DNA of 61,576 bases from Acidobacteriota bacterium (lineage in GTDB: Bacteria > Acidobacteriota > Blastocatellia > Pyrinomonadales > Pyrinomonadaceae), in contig QHXI01000120.1 in assembly GCA_003222895.1 (NCBI GenBank), forward strand, positions 1 to 61,576, read 5' to 3'. The notes below the pieces were generated by a model. The model saw only the letters and a program-made list of their open reading frames with translations, ran no database searches and had not been told where the DNA came from. A program made the translations under genes and the position numbers. The first letter of the stretch is position 1. Each line of letters begins with the position of its first letter. This document shows positions 32,653-40,579 of the stretch, piece after piece.

Positions 32653-33033
32653 TTAAGACGACCGCAGTGCAACTTGATCCTCGGAATTCATATTGAGCAC
32701 TCGGATTGTGGTTCTGCCTGTGGCTGTCTTGCCAATTATGTAGACTCCCTGTAATCCAAAATGTTCATTTCAGCTCTGAAGTCGAGGATGAAATAGTTCA
32801 GTCACCTTGTTCGTTTGCGGATCGATCCCAGTCAAGTTGGTTCCTTTGTGTAGATTGCAATCGATGCAAGCCAGCGCGAGATTGTCGAGTTCATCAGTTC
32901 CGCCGTGAGCTTTTGGAATTACGTGCTCCACATGAAGCGCAGCCAGCGGCGAATCATCCTGATGGAGATGGCAATACTCGCAAGCGTTTTGAGCGCGCTC
33001 GTGGACTTGAGTTCTAGTCTGCGGCCCGATCAT
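32653..33033 (-). pseudogene. HNH endonuclease gene interrupted by one in-frame TGA
   Basis: From the ATG at 33033 the frame encodes the HNH core (CEYCHLHQDDSPLAALHVEH, then HGGTDELDNLALACIDCNLH) and stops at TGA 32770-32772 after LFHPRLQS. The same frame then continues NEHF, IIGKTATGRTTIRVLNMN and ends at TAA 32653-32655. In the family I recall, the stop position holds a Trp before (N/D)(E/D)HF, so TGG to TGA is likely. The tail is conserved. The protein made is either truncated at 87 residues or extended by stop readthrough. It follows the small gene at 33034 with no gap. Confidence 0.75.
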
Positions 33034-33297
33034 CTAGGACTGTGAGTTAGAGAGCTGTTTGGCCTGGCGCTTGAGAATAGCGACGAACTTGTTTGCGCGG
33101 ACGTAACCGGTGTATTCAGCCCGCTCATCTTCGGTTAGCTCGCCTTCAGTTGATTTTAGCGCAAGTTCTTCGATACGCGTTTGCAGTTCTAGATCGCCGC
33201 GAAAGCTGATAATTGCATCTGCATTTTCCGGCAGCACAATCTCCATCACCGGTCGAATGCCGCGATCAAAGGCCAGGCTTTCGGACGTTGTCGCCAT
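33034..33297 (-). CDS. Small protein upstream of the HNH gene
   Basis: The 87-residue protein starts MATTSESLAFDRGIRPVMEI. A region of charged helix follows (LELQTRIEELALKSTEGELT, then EDERAEYTGYVRANKFVAIL). Its TAG directly abuts the HNH ATG, so the two are coupled. The pairing recalls small accessory or antitoxin-like proteins next to HNH nucleases. No domain is recognised with certainty. Confidence 0.65.
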   Translation of the reverse strand: MATTSESLAFDRGIRPVMEIVLPENADAIISFRGDLELQTRIEELALKSTEGELTEDERAEYTGYVRANKFVAILKRQAKQLSNSQS

Positions 33298-33462
33298 GTG
33301 CCGAAGTTAACATCACAATCCGTTGTTTGGCAACGATTCTTAGCTTCACCCCGCACGTCACCCAGAATTGACCATTCGCCGTGCGGAGGACAAAGACTTC
33401 GGTGACGCGGCCCAGAATCGGCTAGTTGCTATGACGCCAGGTTCAGCAATCACGCTGTGCGA

Positions 33463-33924
33463 TTATTTTTTAGATTTGAACTTTACTCGTTTGTTTGGAT
33501 CGGAAGGTTTCTTGCCTGCGGCAGCGGCTCTCATAGTTTTTGTTTCAGAAATCGCTGAGGTCGGCCAAGGAGTCCATCCCGGCGTTTGCGCATTGATAAA
33601 GACCGAAATTCGCGTCGGATGTCCGCCGGGTCCCGTCCAATTTCCGATGCCGGGTCCGGATGCGTTGTTAGACCCGACCACAGGACACGACCCGTACCAA
33701 GCGTATTCGCGCATTTCATTATCAATCTTAGCGACATAGTAAACGGTTCCCTCAGCTCCTTCGCTGAAACAAGGATCATCGAAGTGAACTTCATATTGTC
33801 GTCCATCGCTGGGGATCGTTGGTGGGGCGTTGCATGGAGAACAGGAACCTGAGTCCGCTCTCATAAAACCAAGCGGCGCGCCAGTGTTATTTGTGATTTC
33901 GATGTAGACGCCGAAGTTAGCCAT
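33463..33924 (-). CDS. Hypothetical beta-rich protein, possibly aegerolysin/ET79-like
   Basis: The 153-residue protein starts MANFGVYIEITNNTGAPLGF and has GSCSPCNAPPTIPSDGRQYE and AEGTVYYVAKIDNEMREYAW. The NNTG... and P.I...G... EGTVYY pattern recalls aegerolysin or crystal-protein ET79-like beta sandwiches that bind lipids, but the match is by eye. There is no signal peptide. The C-terminus is basic (KKPSDPNKRVKFKSKK). No nearby gene suggests a partner. Confidence 0.55.
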   Translation of the reverse strand: MANFGVYIEITNNTGAPLGFMRADSGSCSPCNAPPTIPSDGRQYEVHFDDPCFSEGAEGTVYYVAKIDNEMREYAWYGSCPVVGSNNASGPGIGNWTGPGGHPTRISVFINAQTPGWTPWPTSAISETKTMRAAAAGKKPSDPNKRVKFKSKK

Positions 33925-34032
33925 GTCTTCTATTTTCCCTCTCGCGATCTTCGTTGTTTATTATCATGTTCCACCAGCCAATGCCAATGTGATAAGAAGC
34001 ATAGCTCTATGCCGAAACGCAGGAGGTCTTTC

Positions 34033-34207
34033 TGAGATCCACGAAAATCATTCTCTGTCTCCTTATCGTGATCGTGCCGGCATGCACCCAGACGCCGGCA
34101 CAATCAAGACGCATAATCATTTCCGCGAGCACCGTGCTCGACGCCAAGAGTCACGAGTCGTGTTCGTGATGAAAGGCGGCGGCGTCTACAAACACGCCGC
34201 ACATTAA
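34033..34207 (+). pseudogene. Remnant of an exported amidohydrolase gene with its middle deleted
   Basis: The bases after 34033 read KIILCLLIVIVPACTQTPAQ and SASTVLDAKSHES in one frame, a lipoprotein-type signal plus the first beta strand of amidohydrolases (...ISASTVLDG...). In a second frame, 34144-34207 reads RVVFVMKGGGVYKHAAH, the usual C-terminal end of the same family. No start codon fits the first frame. The catalytic centre between the ends is absent, so this is a gene relic with a large internal deletion. Confidence 0.5.
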
Positions 34208-34343
34208 CGTCAAAAACATTGCGCCGTGTCTTACTTTGCAGTTTTTCTCTGGCTCGCAAAGCCAAATTACGAGAGCCCAAAAAATTCAGTTTGCTTTTCA
34301 TCCCCTCCTGAGTTAGAAAACCCCCACCGAAGGAGTTTTTGTG

Positions 34344-34811
34344 ATGGCTTTCAACTTAACCGTCAACGGCAGAGCAGTGACTGTCGATGTGCCCGCGGAC
34401 GTGCCTCTGCTTTGGGTGATTCGCGAAGTGCTGAATCTGCCCGGCACGAAGTATGGCTGCGGCATGTCCATATGCGGCGCGTGCACGGTGCACGTGAACG
34501 GTGTCGCCACGCGATCGTGTGTGACTGAGATCTCGCAAGTAAAAGGGAAACAGATCACAACGATCGAGGGATTGTCCGCCGACGGAAAACATCCGCTGCA
34601 AAGGGCCTGGATGGAAGTCGACGTGCCGCAGTGTGGTTACTGCCAGGTCGGACAAATCATGTCGGCGGCAGCACTGCTGAGGGAATATCCGAATCCAACC
34701 GATGCTCAAATTAGCGAATCGATGGACGGCAACCTCTGCCGATGCGGAACATATTTGCGCATTCGCGAAGCAATTCATAAGGCGGCAGCCGGAAACGGGA
34801 GGCCGTCATGA
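34344..34811 (+). CDS. Molybdenum hydroxylase small subunit, (2Fe-2S) binding (IorA-like)
   Basis: The start is the ATG at 34344 with AAGGAG upstream (the GTG just before is also possible). The 155-residue protein has two 2Fe-2S sites: [17 protein letters not shown] (plant ferredoxin type) and [10 protein letters not shown] with [14 protein letters not shown] (helical type). It carries electrons from the molybdopterin subunit. The stop overlaps the next start by 4 bases. The pair resembles isoquinoline 1-oxidoreductase and related aldehyde or N-heterocycle hydroxylases. Confidence 0.93.
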   Translation: MAFNLTVNGRAVTVDVPADVPLLWVIREVLNLPGTKYGCGMSICGACTVHVNGVATRSCVTEISQVKGKQITTIEGLSADGKHPLQRAWMEVDVPQCGYCQVGQIMSAAALLREYPNPTDAQISESMDGNLCRCGTYLRIREAIHKAAAGNGRPS

Positions 34812-37036
34812 AACGCAGATCGATCAGCAGAAGAACATTCCTGCAAGTCTCTTCCGTTGCCGGCGGCGGAGTATTGCTCGGTTTGTATTTCAAACCGTCT
34901 GTGTTCGGACAAGGACCACCGCGCGTGATTCCGGTTCCGAGTTCGTTCATTCGCATCACGCCTGATGGCATCGTAACGATCATGGCGAAGAATCCTGAGA
35001 TTGGTCAGGGCGTGAAGACTTCCCTTCCCATGACGATCGCGGACGAACTCGACGTCGATTGGAAAGACGTACGCATCGAACAAGCTGATCTCGATACGAC
35101 TAAATACTCGAATCAGTCGGCGGGTGGCAGCACGTCAACGCCGAACAGTTGGAACGCGATGCGACAAGTCGGCGCCGCGATGCGCGCGATGCTTGTCACT
35201 GCTGCGGCGCAAACCTGGAACGTATCGGAAGCCGAGCTGAAAACTTCATCGGGAAAAGTAATTCACGCCTCGACCAAGCGAACAATCGGCTATGGCAAGT
35301 TGGCTGAAAAAGCTGCGATGCTAACGCCACCGGACTTGGAAAAGGTGAAGTTGAAAGATCCGAAGGATTACAAAATCATCGGCACGCCGCAGCACGGAGT
35401 TGACAATCTCAAGATCGTCACCGGCCAGCCGCTTTTCGGAATTGATTTCACCGTTCCGGGAATGCTCTGGGCCACCTTCACAAAGTGCCCCGTGTTCGGC
35501 GGCAAGGCAGTCTCCGCGAATCTCGACGCAATTAAATCAATGCCCGGCGTGCGGCACGCGTTCATCGTAGAAGGTGGAAGCGATCTCAACGGCTTGTTGA
35601 GTGGCGTCGCGATTGTTGCCGATCGTTGGTGGCAAGCTAAGTCCGCGCGCGAAAAATTGGAAGTGAAATGGGATGAAGGCCCAACGGCTTCACAGAGTAG
35701 CGCCGGATTCGCTACGCAAGCGGAAAGCCTGTCCAAAGCGAAGCCGCAACGGTCGCTGCGCAGCGACGGCGATGTCGAAGCCGCTTTTAAGAACGCTGCG
35801 AAAGTTGTCGAAGCTGCTTACTCGTATCCTTTCATCGCCCACGCGCCGATGGAACCGCAGAACTGCACCGCGCATTTCAAAGACGGCCGTATGGAAATCT
35901 GGGCGCCGACACAGACGCCTGCCGGCGGATTGAATCTGGTTTCGCGGACGCTGAACATCGCGCCGGCGGATATCAAAATTCATTTGCTGAGAACCGGCGG
36001 CGGATTTGGCAGGCGGCTGAGCAACGACTATGTCGTCGAGGCCGCGGCCATCGCAAAACAGATCGGGGCGCCGGTGAAGTTGTTGTGGACTCGCGAAGAC
36101 GATATGACGCACGACTTCTATCGCCCCGCCGGATTTCATTTCTTTAAGGGCGGAGTCGACGCCAACGGCAAATTGATCGCGTGGCGGAATCACTTCGTGA
36201 CTTTCGGCGCCGCCGAGCGATTCGCAGCGAGCGCCGGAATCAACGCGACTGAGTTTCCTGCGCGCTTTGTTCCAAACTTTGCGCTCGACACGTCGGCCAT
36301 GGCTTCAGGCGTGCCGACCGGCGCCTTGCGCGCGCCCGGCAGCAACGGTATCGCGTTCGTGATGCAATCGTTCATCGATGAGCTCGCGCAAGCCGCCGGA
36401 AAAGATCCGGTCGAGTTCCGCTATTCGATTCTCGACGCCTCGCCGCTTCCGCTTCCATCGCCTTCACCCGGGCAACCCGCTCCACCAAGCGGCGGATTGG
36501 GCGCCCCTTTCAATGCCAAGCGAATGCGCGGTGTGCTGGAACTGGTTGTCGCAAAATCAAGTTGGGGCAAACAAAATCTGCCGAAAGGCACCGGCGAAGG
36601 CGTCGCGTTTCATTTCAGTCATTCAGGTTACTTTGCTGAAGTCGCGGAGATCAACGTCGATGCGTCAAATAGAGTTAAGGTCAACAAGGTTTGGGTCGCG
36701 GCCGACATTGGCAGTCAGGTTGTCAACCCGCTCAACGCGGTAAATCAAGTGCAAGGCTCGGTCGTCGAAGGCATGAGCCATGTCATGGGTTACGAAATCA
36801 ACATCAAGAATGGCCGCGCCGTGGAAAAGAATTTTGACGTGTACACGCCAGTGCGAATGTCTGAGGCGCCGGCGCAAGTCGAAGTGCATTTCCTGAAAAC
36901 CGAATTCCCGCCGACGGGCTTAGGCGAACCAGCACTGCCTCCGGTGCTACCGGCAATCTGCAATGCGATCTTCGCGGTTACCGGAAAGCGCATTCGCTCG
37001 CTGCCGCTATCGAAGCACGGATTCAGTTGGGCTTAA
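34808..37036 (+). CDS. Molybdenum hydroxylase large subunit (IorB-like), Tat-exported
   Basis: The 742-residue protein begins [20 protein letters not shown], a twin-arginine signal, as in periplasmic IorB-like enzymes. Mo-cofactor motifs are visible: [60 protein letters not shown] and [20 protein letters not shown] (the catalytic Glu loop). The electron partner is the small subunit just upstream. It hydroxylates aldehydes or N-heterocycles with water as the oxygen source. A small membrane protein follows. The electron acceptor is unknown. Confidence 0.92.
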   Translation: MKRRSISRRTFLQVSSVAGGGVLLGLYFKPSVFGQGPPRVIPVPSSFIRITPDGIVTIMAKNPEIGQGVKTSLPMTIADELDVDWKDVRIEQADLDTTKYSNQSAGGSTSTPNSWNAMRQVGAAMRAMLVTAAAQTWNVSEAELKTSSGKVIHASTKRTIGYGKLAEKAAMLTPPDLEKVKLKDPKDYKIIGTPQHGVDNLKIVTGQPLFGIDFTVPGMLWATFTKCPVFGGKAVSANLDAIKSMPGVRHAFIVEGGSDLNGLLSGVAIVADRWWQAKSAREKLEVKWDEGPTASQSSAGFATQAESLSKAKPQRSLRSDGDVEAAFKNAAKVVEAAYSYPFIAHAPMEPQNCTAHFKDGRMEIWAPTQTPAGGLNLVSRTLNIAPADIKIHLLRTGGGFGRRLSNDYVVEAAAIAKQIGAPVKLLWTREDDMTHDFYRPAGFHFFKGGVDANGKLIAWRNHFVTFGAAERFAASAGINATEFPARFVPNFALDTSAMASGVPTGALRAPGSNGIAFVMQSFIDELAQAAGKDPVEFRYSILDASPLPLPSPSPGQPAPPSGGLGAPFNAKRMRGVLELVVAKSSWGKQNLPKGTGEGVAFHFSHSGYFAEVAEINVDASNRVKVNKVWVAADIGSQVVNPLNAVNQVQGSVVEGMSHVMGYEINIKNGRAVEKNFDVYTPVRMSEAPAQVEVHFLKTEFPPTGLGEPALPPVLPAICNAIFAVTGKRIRSLPLSKHGFSWA

Positions 37037-37061
37037 TTTCATAAAAGGAGGACGAAGAGTC

Positions 37062-37802
37062 TTGGCGACGTTAGCTGCAACCTTCGACGATCGCGATCGC
37101 GCCAAATTTCGCGAACGCGCTTTCTATGCCGCGATGTCCGGAGTATTTCTCATTCTGGTCTTTCTTGGTTTCTCGCGCACCTTCTTTCTTAGGCCATATT
37201 TTCAAACGGAAGCGCTGATGCCGCTTCTGATTATGCACGGCGTTCTTTTCTCGTCGTGGATTGCGCTTTTTCTTATCCAAACTACTCTCGTCGCGTCAAA
37301 GCGCACGCGCGTTCACCGCAAGCTGGGCGTCGCCGGCGGAATTTTGGCTACATTCATGGTCATCGTGGGAACGGTCACGGGAATCGTGCGCGCGAAAACT
37401 GTTGTGCCCCCGCCCGGTTTCTCTTCCGGACTGACTTTTCTGACGATCCCTCTCGGAGACGTGCTGGTTTTTGGAATTCTGATTGGCGCGGCGCTCTATT
37501 ATCGAAATCGAGTCGACATTCACAAGCGTTTGATGATTATCGCCACTATCACTCTGATGCCCGCGGCGGTGGCCCGCCTGCCCGGGGCTTTTTTCGAGCA
37601 GGGTGGACCACTTGTTTTCTTTGGGGTCAGCGACCTGCTAATTATGCCCCTTCTGATTTATGACGTGGCGACGCGCGGACGGCCGCATCGAGCGACAGTC
37701 ATTGGCGCGGCGCTTCTCGTTATCTCGCATCCCCTGCGAATAATTATCGGGAACACACATGCGTGGATCGCTTTTGCGACATGGCTAACGCACTGGACAT
37801 AG
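37062..37802 (+). CDS. Multi-pass membrane protein, unknown function
   Basis: The start is TTG 37062 with AAAAGGAGG 8 bases upstream, and the earlier frame is inside the previous gene. The protein of about 246 residues has six or seven hydrophobic segments (FLILVFLGFSRTFFLRPYF, LIMHGVLFSSWIALFLIQTT, GILATFMVIVGTVTGIV, ISHPLRIIIGN). It follows the molybdenum hydroxylase with 25 bases between, so it may belong to the operon as a membrane electron carrier or anchor. No domain is recognised with confidence. Confidence 0.6.
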   Translation: MATLAATFDDRDRAKFRERAFYAAMSGVFLILVFLGFSRTFFLRPYFQTEALMPLLIMHGVLFSSWIALFLIQTTLVASKRTRVHRKLGVAGGILATFMVIVGTVTGIVRAKTVVPPPGFSSGLTFLTIPLGDVLVFGILIGAALYYRNRVDIHKRLMIIATITLMPAAVARLPGAFFEQGGPLVFFGVSDLLIMPLLIYDVATRGRPHRATVIGAALLVISHPLRIIIGNTHAWIAFATWLTHWT

Positions 37803-37890
37803 TCCGGAAAGCGCCTTTGAAAAAATTCTCTAGCCGCGGTGTCGATATCGCCGATTCCCATTCGACTAGCCTATAGAAGGAGACAAAACA

Positions 37891-38373
37891 ATGTCGGTTA
37901 CACGCAGAATTACACCATTTCTTTGGTTCGATAATCAGGCTGAAGATGCCGCGAACTTCTATTGTTCGATTTTCAAGAATTCAAAGTTGGGCCAGATTGT
38001 CCGTTATGGCGACGTCGGACCAGGGCCCAAAGGCCAAGTCATGATTATTAATTTCGAGCTTGACGGGCAAGATTTCACGGCGCTGAACGGCGGACCGCGA
38101 TTTAAGTTCGACGAAGCAATTTCGTTCGTCGTGCACTGCGAAACGCAGGAGGAGATCGACTACTACTGGGACAAACTAACTGCCGACGGTGGCGCGCCGA
38201 GCATGTGCGGGTGGCTCAAAGATAAGTTCGGCCTCTCATGGCAAGTCGTACCGACGATGATCGGCGAGCTAATGTCCGGCGATGCCGAAAAGTCCGGACG
38301 CGTGATGCAGGCCGTCATGCAGATGCAGAAGTTAGACCTGCAAAAGATGAAAGACGCTTACGAGGGGAACTAG
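37891..38373 (+). CDS. VOC-superfamily protein, PhnB-like
   Basis: The 160-residue protein has the PhnB-like layout: TPFLWFDNQAEDAANFYCSI, MIINFELDGQDFTALNGGPR, then the second half with SFVVHCETQEEIDYYWDKLT and FGLSWQVVPTMIGELMSGD. The metal residues of VOC enzymes are only partly kept. It is the first of three VOC genes in a row. The function is unknown in this clade. Confidence 0.85.
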   Translation: MSVTRRITPFLWFDNQAEDAANFYCSIFKNSKLGQIVRYGDVGPGPKGQVMIINFELDGQDFTALNGGPRFKFDEAISFVVHCETQEEIDYYWDKLTADGGAPSMCGWLKDKFGLSWQVVPTMIGELMSGDAEKSGRVMQAVMQMQKLDLQKMKDAYEGN

Positions 38374-38398
38374 ACACGATAAACAAAAGGGGAACATC

Positions 38399-38815
38399 AT
38401 GAACATTAATCCACATCTGAACTTTAACGGACAGTGCAAGGAAGCTTTCGAGTTTTACGAAAACGTGCTGGGAGGCAAGATCGTTTTCAGCATGACCTGG
38501 GGTGAGATGCCAGGCGGCGCGGCTGATCAATTCCCGCCGGAAACGCACAGTCGAATCATGCACACGGCGCTGAAGGTTGACGGTCAAACCATCATGGGCG
38601 CAGACGCGCCACCGGATCGTTACGCTCAACCGAAAGGGATAACCGTTTCGATTGGCGTGAAAGACAAAAGCGAAGCCGAACGAATCTTCAACGCGCTGTC
38701 CGATGGCGGCAGCATCACGATGCCGTTCAGCCAGACATTCTGGTCACCGGGTTTCGGCATGTGCGTCGATCGATACGGTATTCCGTGGATGGTTAATACT
38801 GAACAAGACATGTAA
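38399..38815 (+). CDS. VOC-superfamily protein, PhnB-like, second
   Basis: The 138-residue protein starts MNINPHLNFNGQCKEAFEFY, with AEAAFEF-type start of PhnB relatives and the closing DRYGIPWMVNTEQDM. The middle MHTALKVDGQTIMGADAPPD holds a His at the usual metal site. It lies 25 bases after the first VOC gene and is likely cotranscribed. Confidence 0.85.
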   Translation: MNINPHLNFNGQCKEAFEFYENVLGGKIVFSMTWGEMPGGAADQFPPETHSRIMHTALKVDGQTIMGADAPPDRYAQPKGITVSIGVKDKSEAERIFNALSDGGSITMPFSQTFWSPGFGMCVDRYGIPWMVNTEQDM

Positions 38816-38843
38816 GGCCAGCAGACGCAGAGTGGAAATCAAC

Positions 38844-39209
38844 ATGGAACCAACATTTGGCAACGGCAAAATCTGTTACATCGAAATTCCCGCGGCGGAT
38901 ATCAACGCGTCGGCGAATTTCTACAAAGAAGTTTTCGGCTGGGGCGTTCGCACCCGCGGTGATGAGCATTTGGCATTCGACGATGGTGTGGGCCAGGTGA
39001 GCGGCACCTGGGTTCTTAACCGTAACCCGATGACGGAGGTTGGCTTGCTGATTTACATCATGGTCGATAGCGTGGCTGCGACCATTGAAAAAGTAACTGC
39101 GGCTGGCGGCGTAATCATCCAACCGATCGGAGCCGACGCTCCGGAGATAACCGCGAGGTTCAAAGATCCCGCGGGTAATATTCTCGGTTTGTATCAGCAG
39201 CGGCAGTAA
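38844..39209 (+). CDS. VOC-superfamily protein, glyoxalase-like
   Basis: The start is the ATG at 38844 (MEPTFGNGKICYIEIPAADI). The longer upstream frame overlaps the previous gene. The 121-residue protein has the repeats of the VOC fold: IEIPAADINASANFYKEVFG and TARFKDPAGNILGLYQQRQ, the second with the closing Glu missing. It is 28 bases after the PhnB-like gene. The function is unknown. Confidence 0.85.
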   Translation: MEPTFGNGKICYIEIPAADINASANFYKEVFGWGVRTRGDEHLAFDDGVGQVSGTWVLNRNPMTEVGLLIYIMVDSVAATIEKVTAAGGVIIQPIGADAPEITARFKDPAGNILGLYQQRQ

Positions 39210-39335
39210 ACGCGGCAGCTAACCGGTCCATGGTAATCGGCGCCGATTGCTATGGATCATCTGATGGTTATTCGTTAAGATGTCCGCCGCTTTCACGTAG
39301 TTAGTGCTAAGGAGCCCCAAAGGAGACAACGTCTA

Positions 39336-39884
39336 ATGATCAAGAAGATTCTTCTCTATGGTGTCGTCGTTATCGTGGTCATCATCGCGGTTCTCTGCGT
39401 AGTCGTCGCGCTGCAGCCCGCGCATTATCAAGTCGAGCGTTCGACTACTATCAACGCACCTGCGGCCGTCGTTTTTGCGCAGGTCAATGATTTTCACAAA
39501 TGGCAAGCGTGGTCGCCGTGGGCCAAGATGGATCCCAACATGAAACAAACATACTCAGGCCCTTCCGCTGGAAACGGCGCTTCCTACAGTTGGGTAGGCA
39601 ACAACGATGTTGGCGAAGGGCGCATGACGATCACGGACAGCAAACCGAGCGAAGCCATAAAGATAAGACTTGAATTCCTCAAGCCGTTTGCCGCCACGAA
39701 TGCGACCGACTTCACTTTCATATCGCAAGGTAGTCAAACAAATGTGAAGTGGACCATGTCCGGAGAAAAGAATTTCATTTCAAAGGCCTTCACCATATTT
39801 ATGGACATGGACAAAATGGTCGGTAGCGACTTTGAGAAAGGCCTGACGGAAATGAAGAAAGTATCTGAGGCTGCCGCGAAATAA
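39336..39884 (+). CDS. SRPBCC-fold protein with N-terminal membrane anchor
   Basis: The 182-residue protein starts with a hydrophobic segment (KILLYGVVVIVVIIAVLCVV) and then a polyketide-cyclase-like domain: YQVERSTTINAPAAVVFAQV, WQAWSPWAKMDPNMKQTYSG, ending in LTEMKKVSEAAAK. START/SRPBCC folds bind hydrophobic ligands. Such anchored forms are common in Acidobacteria and have no known role. It is near the VOC genes on the same strand. Confidence 0.85.
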   Translation: MIKKILLYGVVVIVVIIAVLCVVVALQPAHYQVERSTTINAPAAVVFAQVNDFHKWQAWSPWAKMDPNMKQTYSGPSAGNGASYSWVGNNDVGEGRMTITDSKPSEAIKIRLEFLKPFAATNATDFTFISQGSQTNVKWTMSGEKNFISKAFTIFMDMDKMVGSDFEKGLTEMKKVSEAAAK

Positions 39885-39890
39885 GGTTCC

Positions 39891-39990
39891 GTTTCCCTCT
39901 CCCTGTGGAAGAGGGTTAGGGTGAGGGTTTCTTAGCCGCGCAAGCTTCGCTCCCTCATCCCCATCCCTTCTCCCAATGGGAGAAGGGCGT
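39891..39990. repeat. Inverted repeat, CTCTCCCTGTGGAAGAGGGT family
   Basis: The left arm has CTCTCCCTGTGGAAGAGGGT and TAGGGTGAGGG. The right arm has CCCTCATCCCCATCCCTTCT and CCCAATGGGAGAAGG. A sister element lies at 49363-49520. It is a common intergenic repeat type across many bacteria. Confidence 0.7.
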
Positions 39991-39997
39991 CAAACCT

Positions 39998-40372
39998 ATG
40001 AATATTCTGCTTTGGATCATTCAAGTATTGCTCGCGCTACTTTTCCTTTTCAGCGGCACGATGAAATTCCTGATGCCCGTTGAAGAGATGAATCGGCAAG
40101 CGCCAGTCGTGTTGCCGGGATTGTTTCTGCACTTCATCGGAGTGTGCGAGATTCTTGGCGGCGTCGGTATGATTCTTCCTTCCCTTCTCCGCATCAAGCC
40201 TGGGCTAACACCGCTCGCCGCCGCGGGACTTGCGATCATCACGATCGGCGCAACGGTAATCACGGCGGCCGGCGGAATGGTCGTGTTGGCTATCTTTCCA
40301 TTCATTGTTTGCGTGCTTTCAGTTTTCGTCGCTTATGGCCGCTGGCGAGTTGCACCCGTGCATCCGAAATGA
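39998..40372 (+). CDS. DoxX-family membrane protein, second
   Basis: The 124-residue protein has four membrane segments (LLWIIQVLLALLFLFSGTMK, LHFIGVCEILGGVGMILPSL, GLAIITIGATVITAAGGMV, LAIFPFIVCVLSVFVAYG). It matches DoxX-like proteins. It starts right after the inverted repeat and may be co-transcribed with the SRPBCC gene. Confidence 0.85.
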   Translation: MNILLWIIQVLLALLFLFSGTMKFLMPVEEMNRQAPVVLPGLFLHFIGVCEILGGVGMILPSLLRIKPGLTPLAAAGLAIITIGATVITAAGGMVVLAIFPFIVCVLSVFVAYGRWRVAPVHPK

Positions 40373-40579
40373 AAGAGCGTCTCAGCCGCAGAGCGGCAAA
40401 ATATTTATAGTGACCGTAACGAATAACGAAAATACCGAACAGAGCGAATCTTATTCGCCCTGTTCGGCATAAGCTTTTTGGGCGGTCGAATGCTATAAAC
40501 ATTTCGTGCCTAACGGCACTTTCCTCTGAATTAACCTACAATGTTTGCGTCCTTCAACTTAGTTCCGTCGGAGGCTGTA

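Noticed and set aside
32653-33033. Reassignment of UGA to Trp in this organism
   Set aside because: Many intact genes in the window stop at TGA (for example the acetyltransferase at 16414-16416), so one TGA in the HNH gene is a local change.
33923-34207. 94-codon protein on the plus strand
   Set aside because: The two ends make sense only as parts of an amidohydrolase in different frames, so it is a relic, not a new gene.
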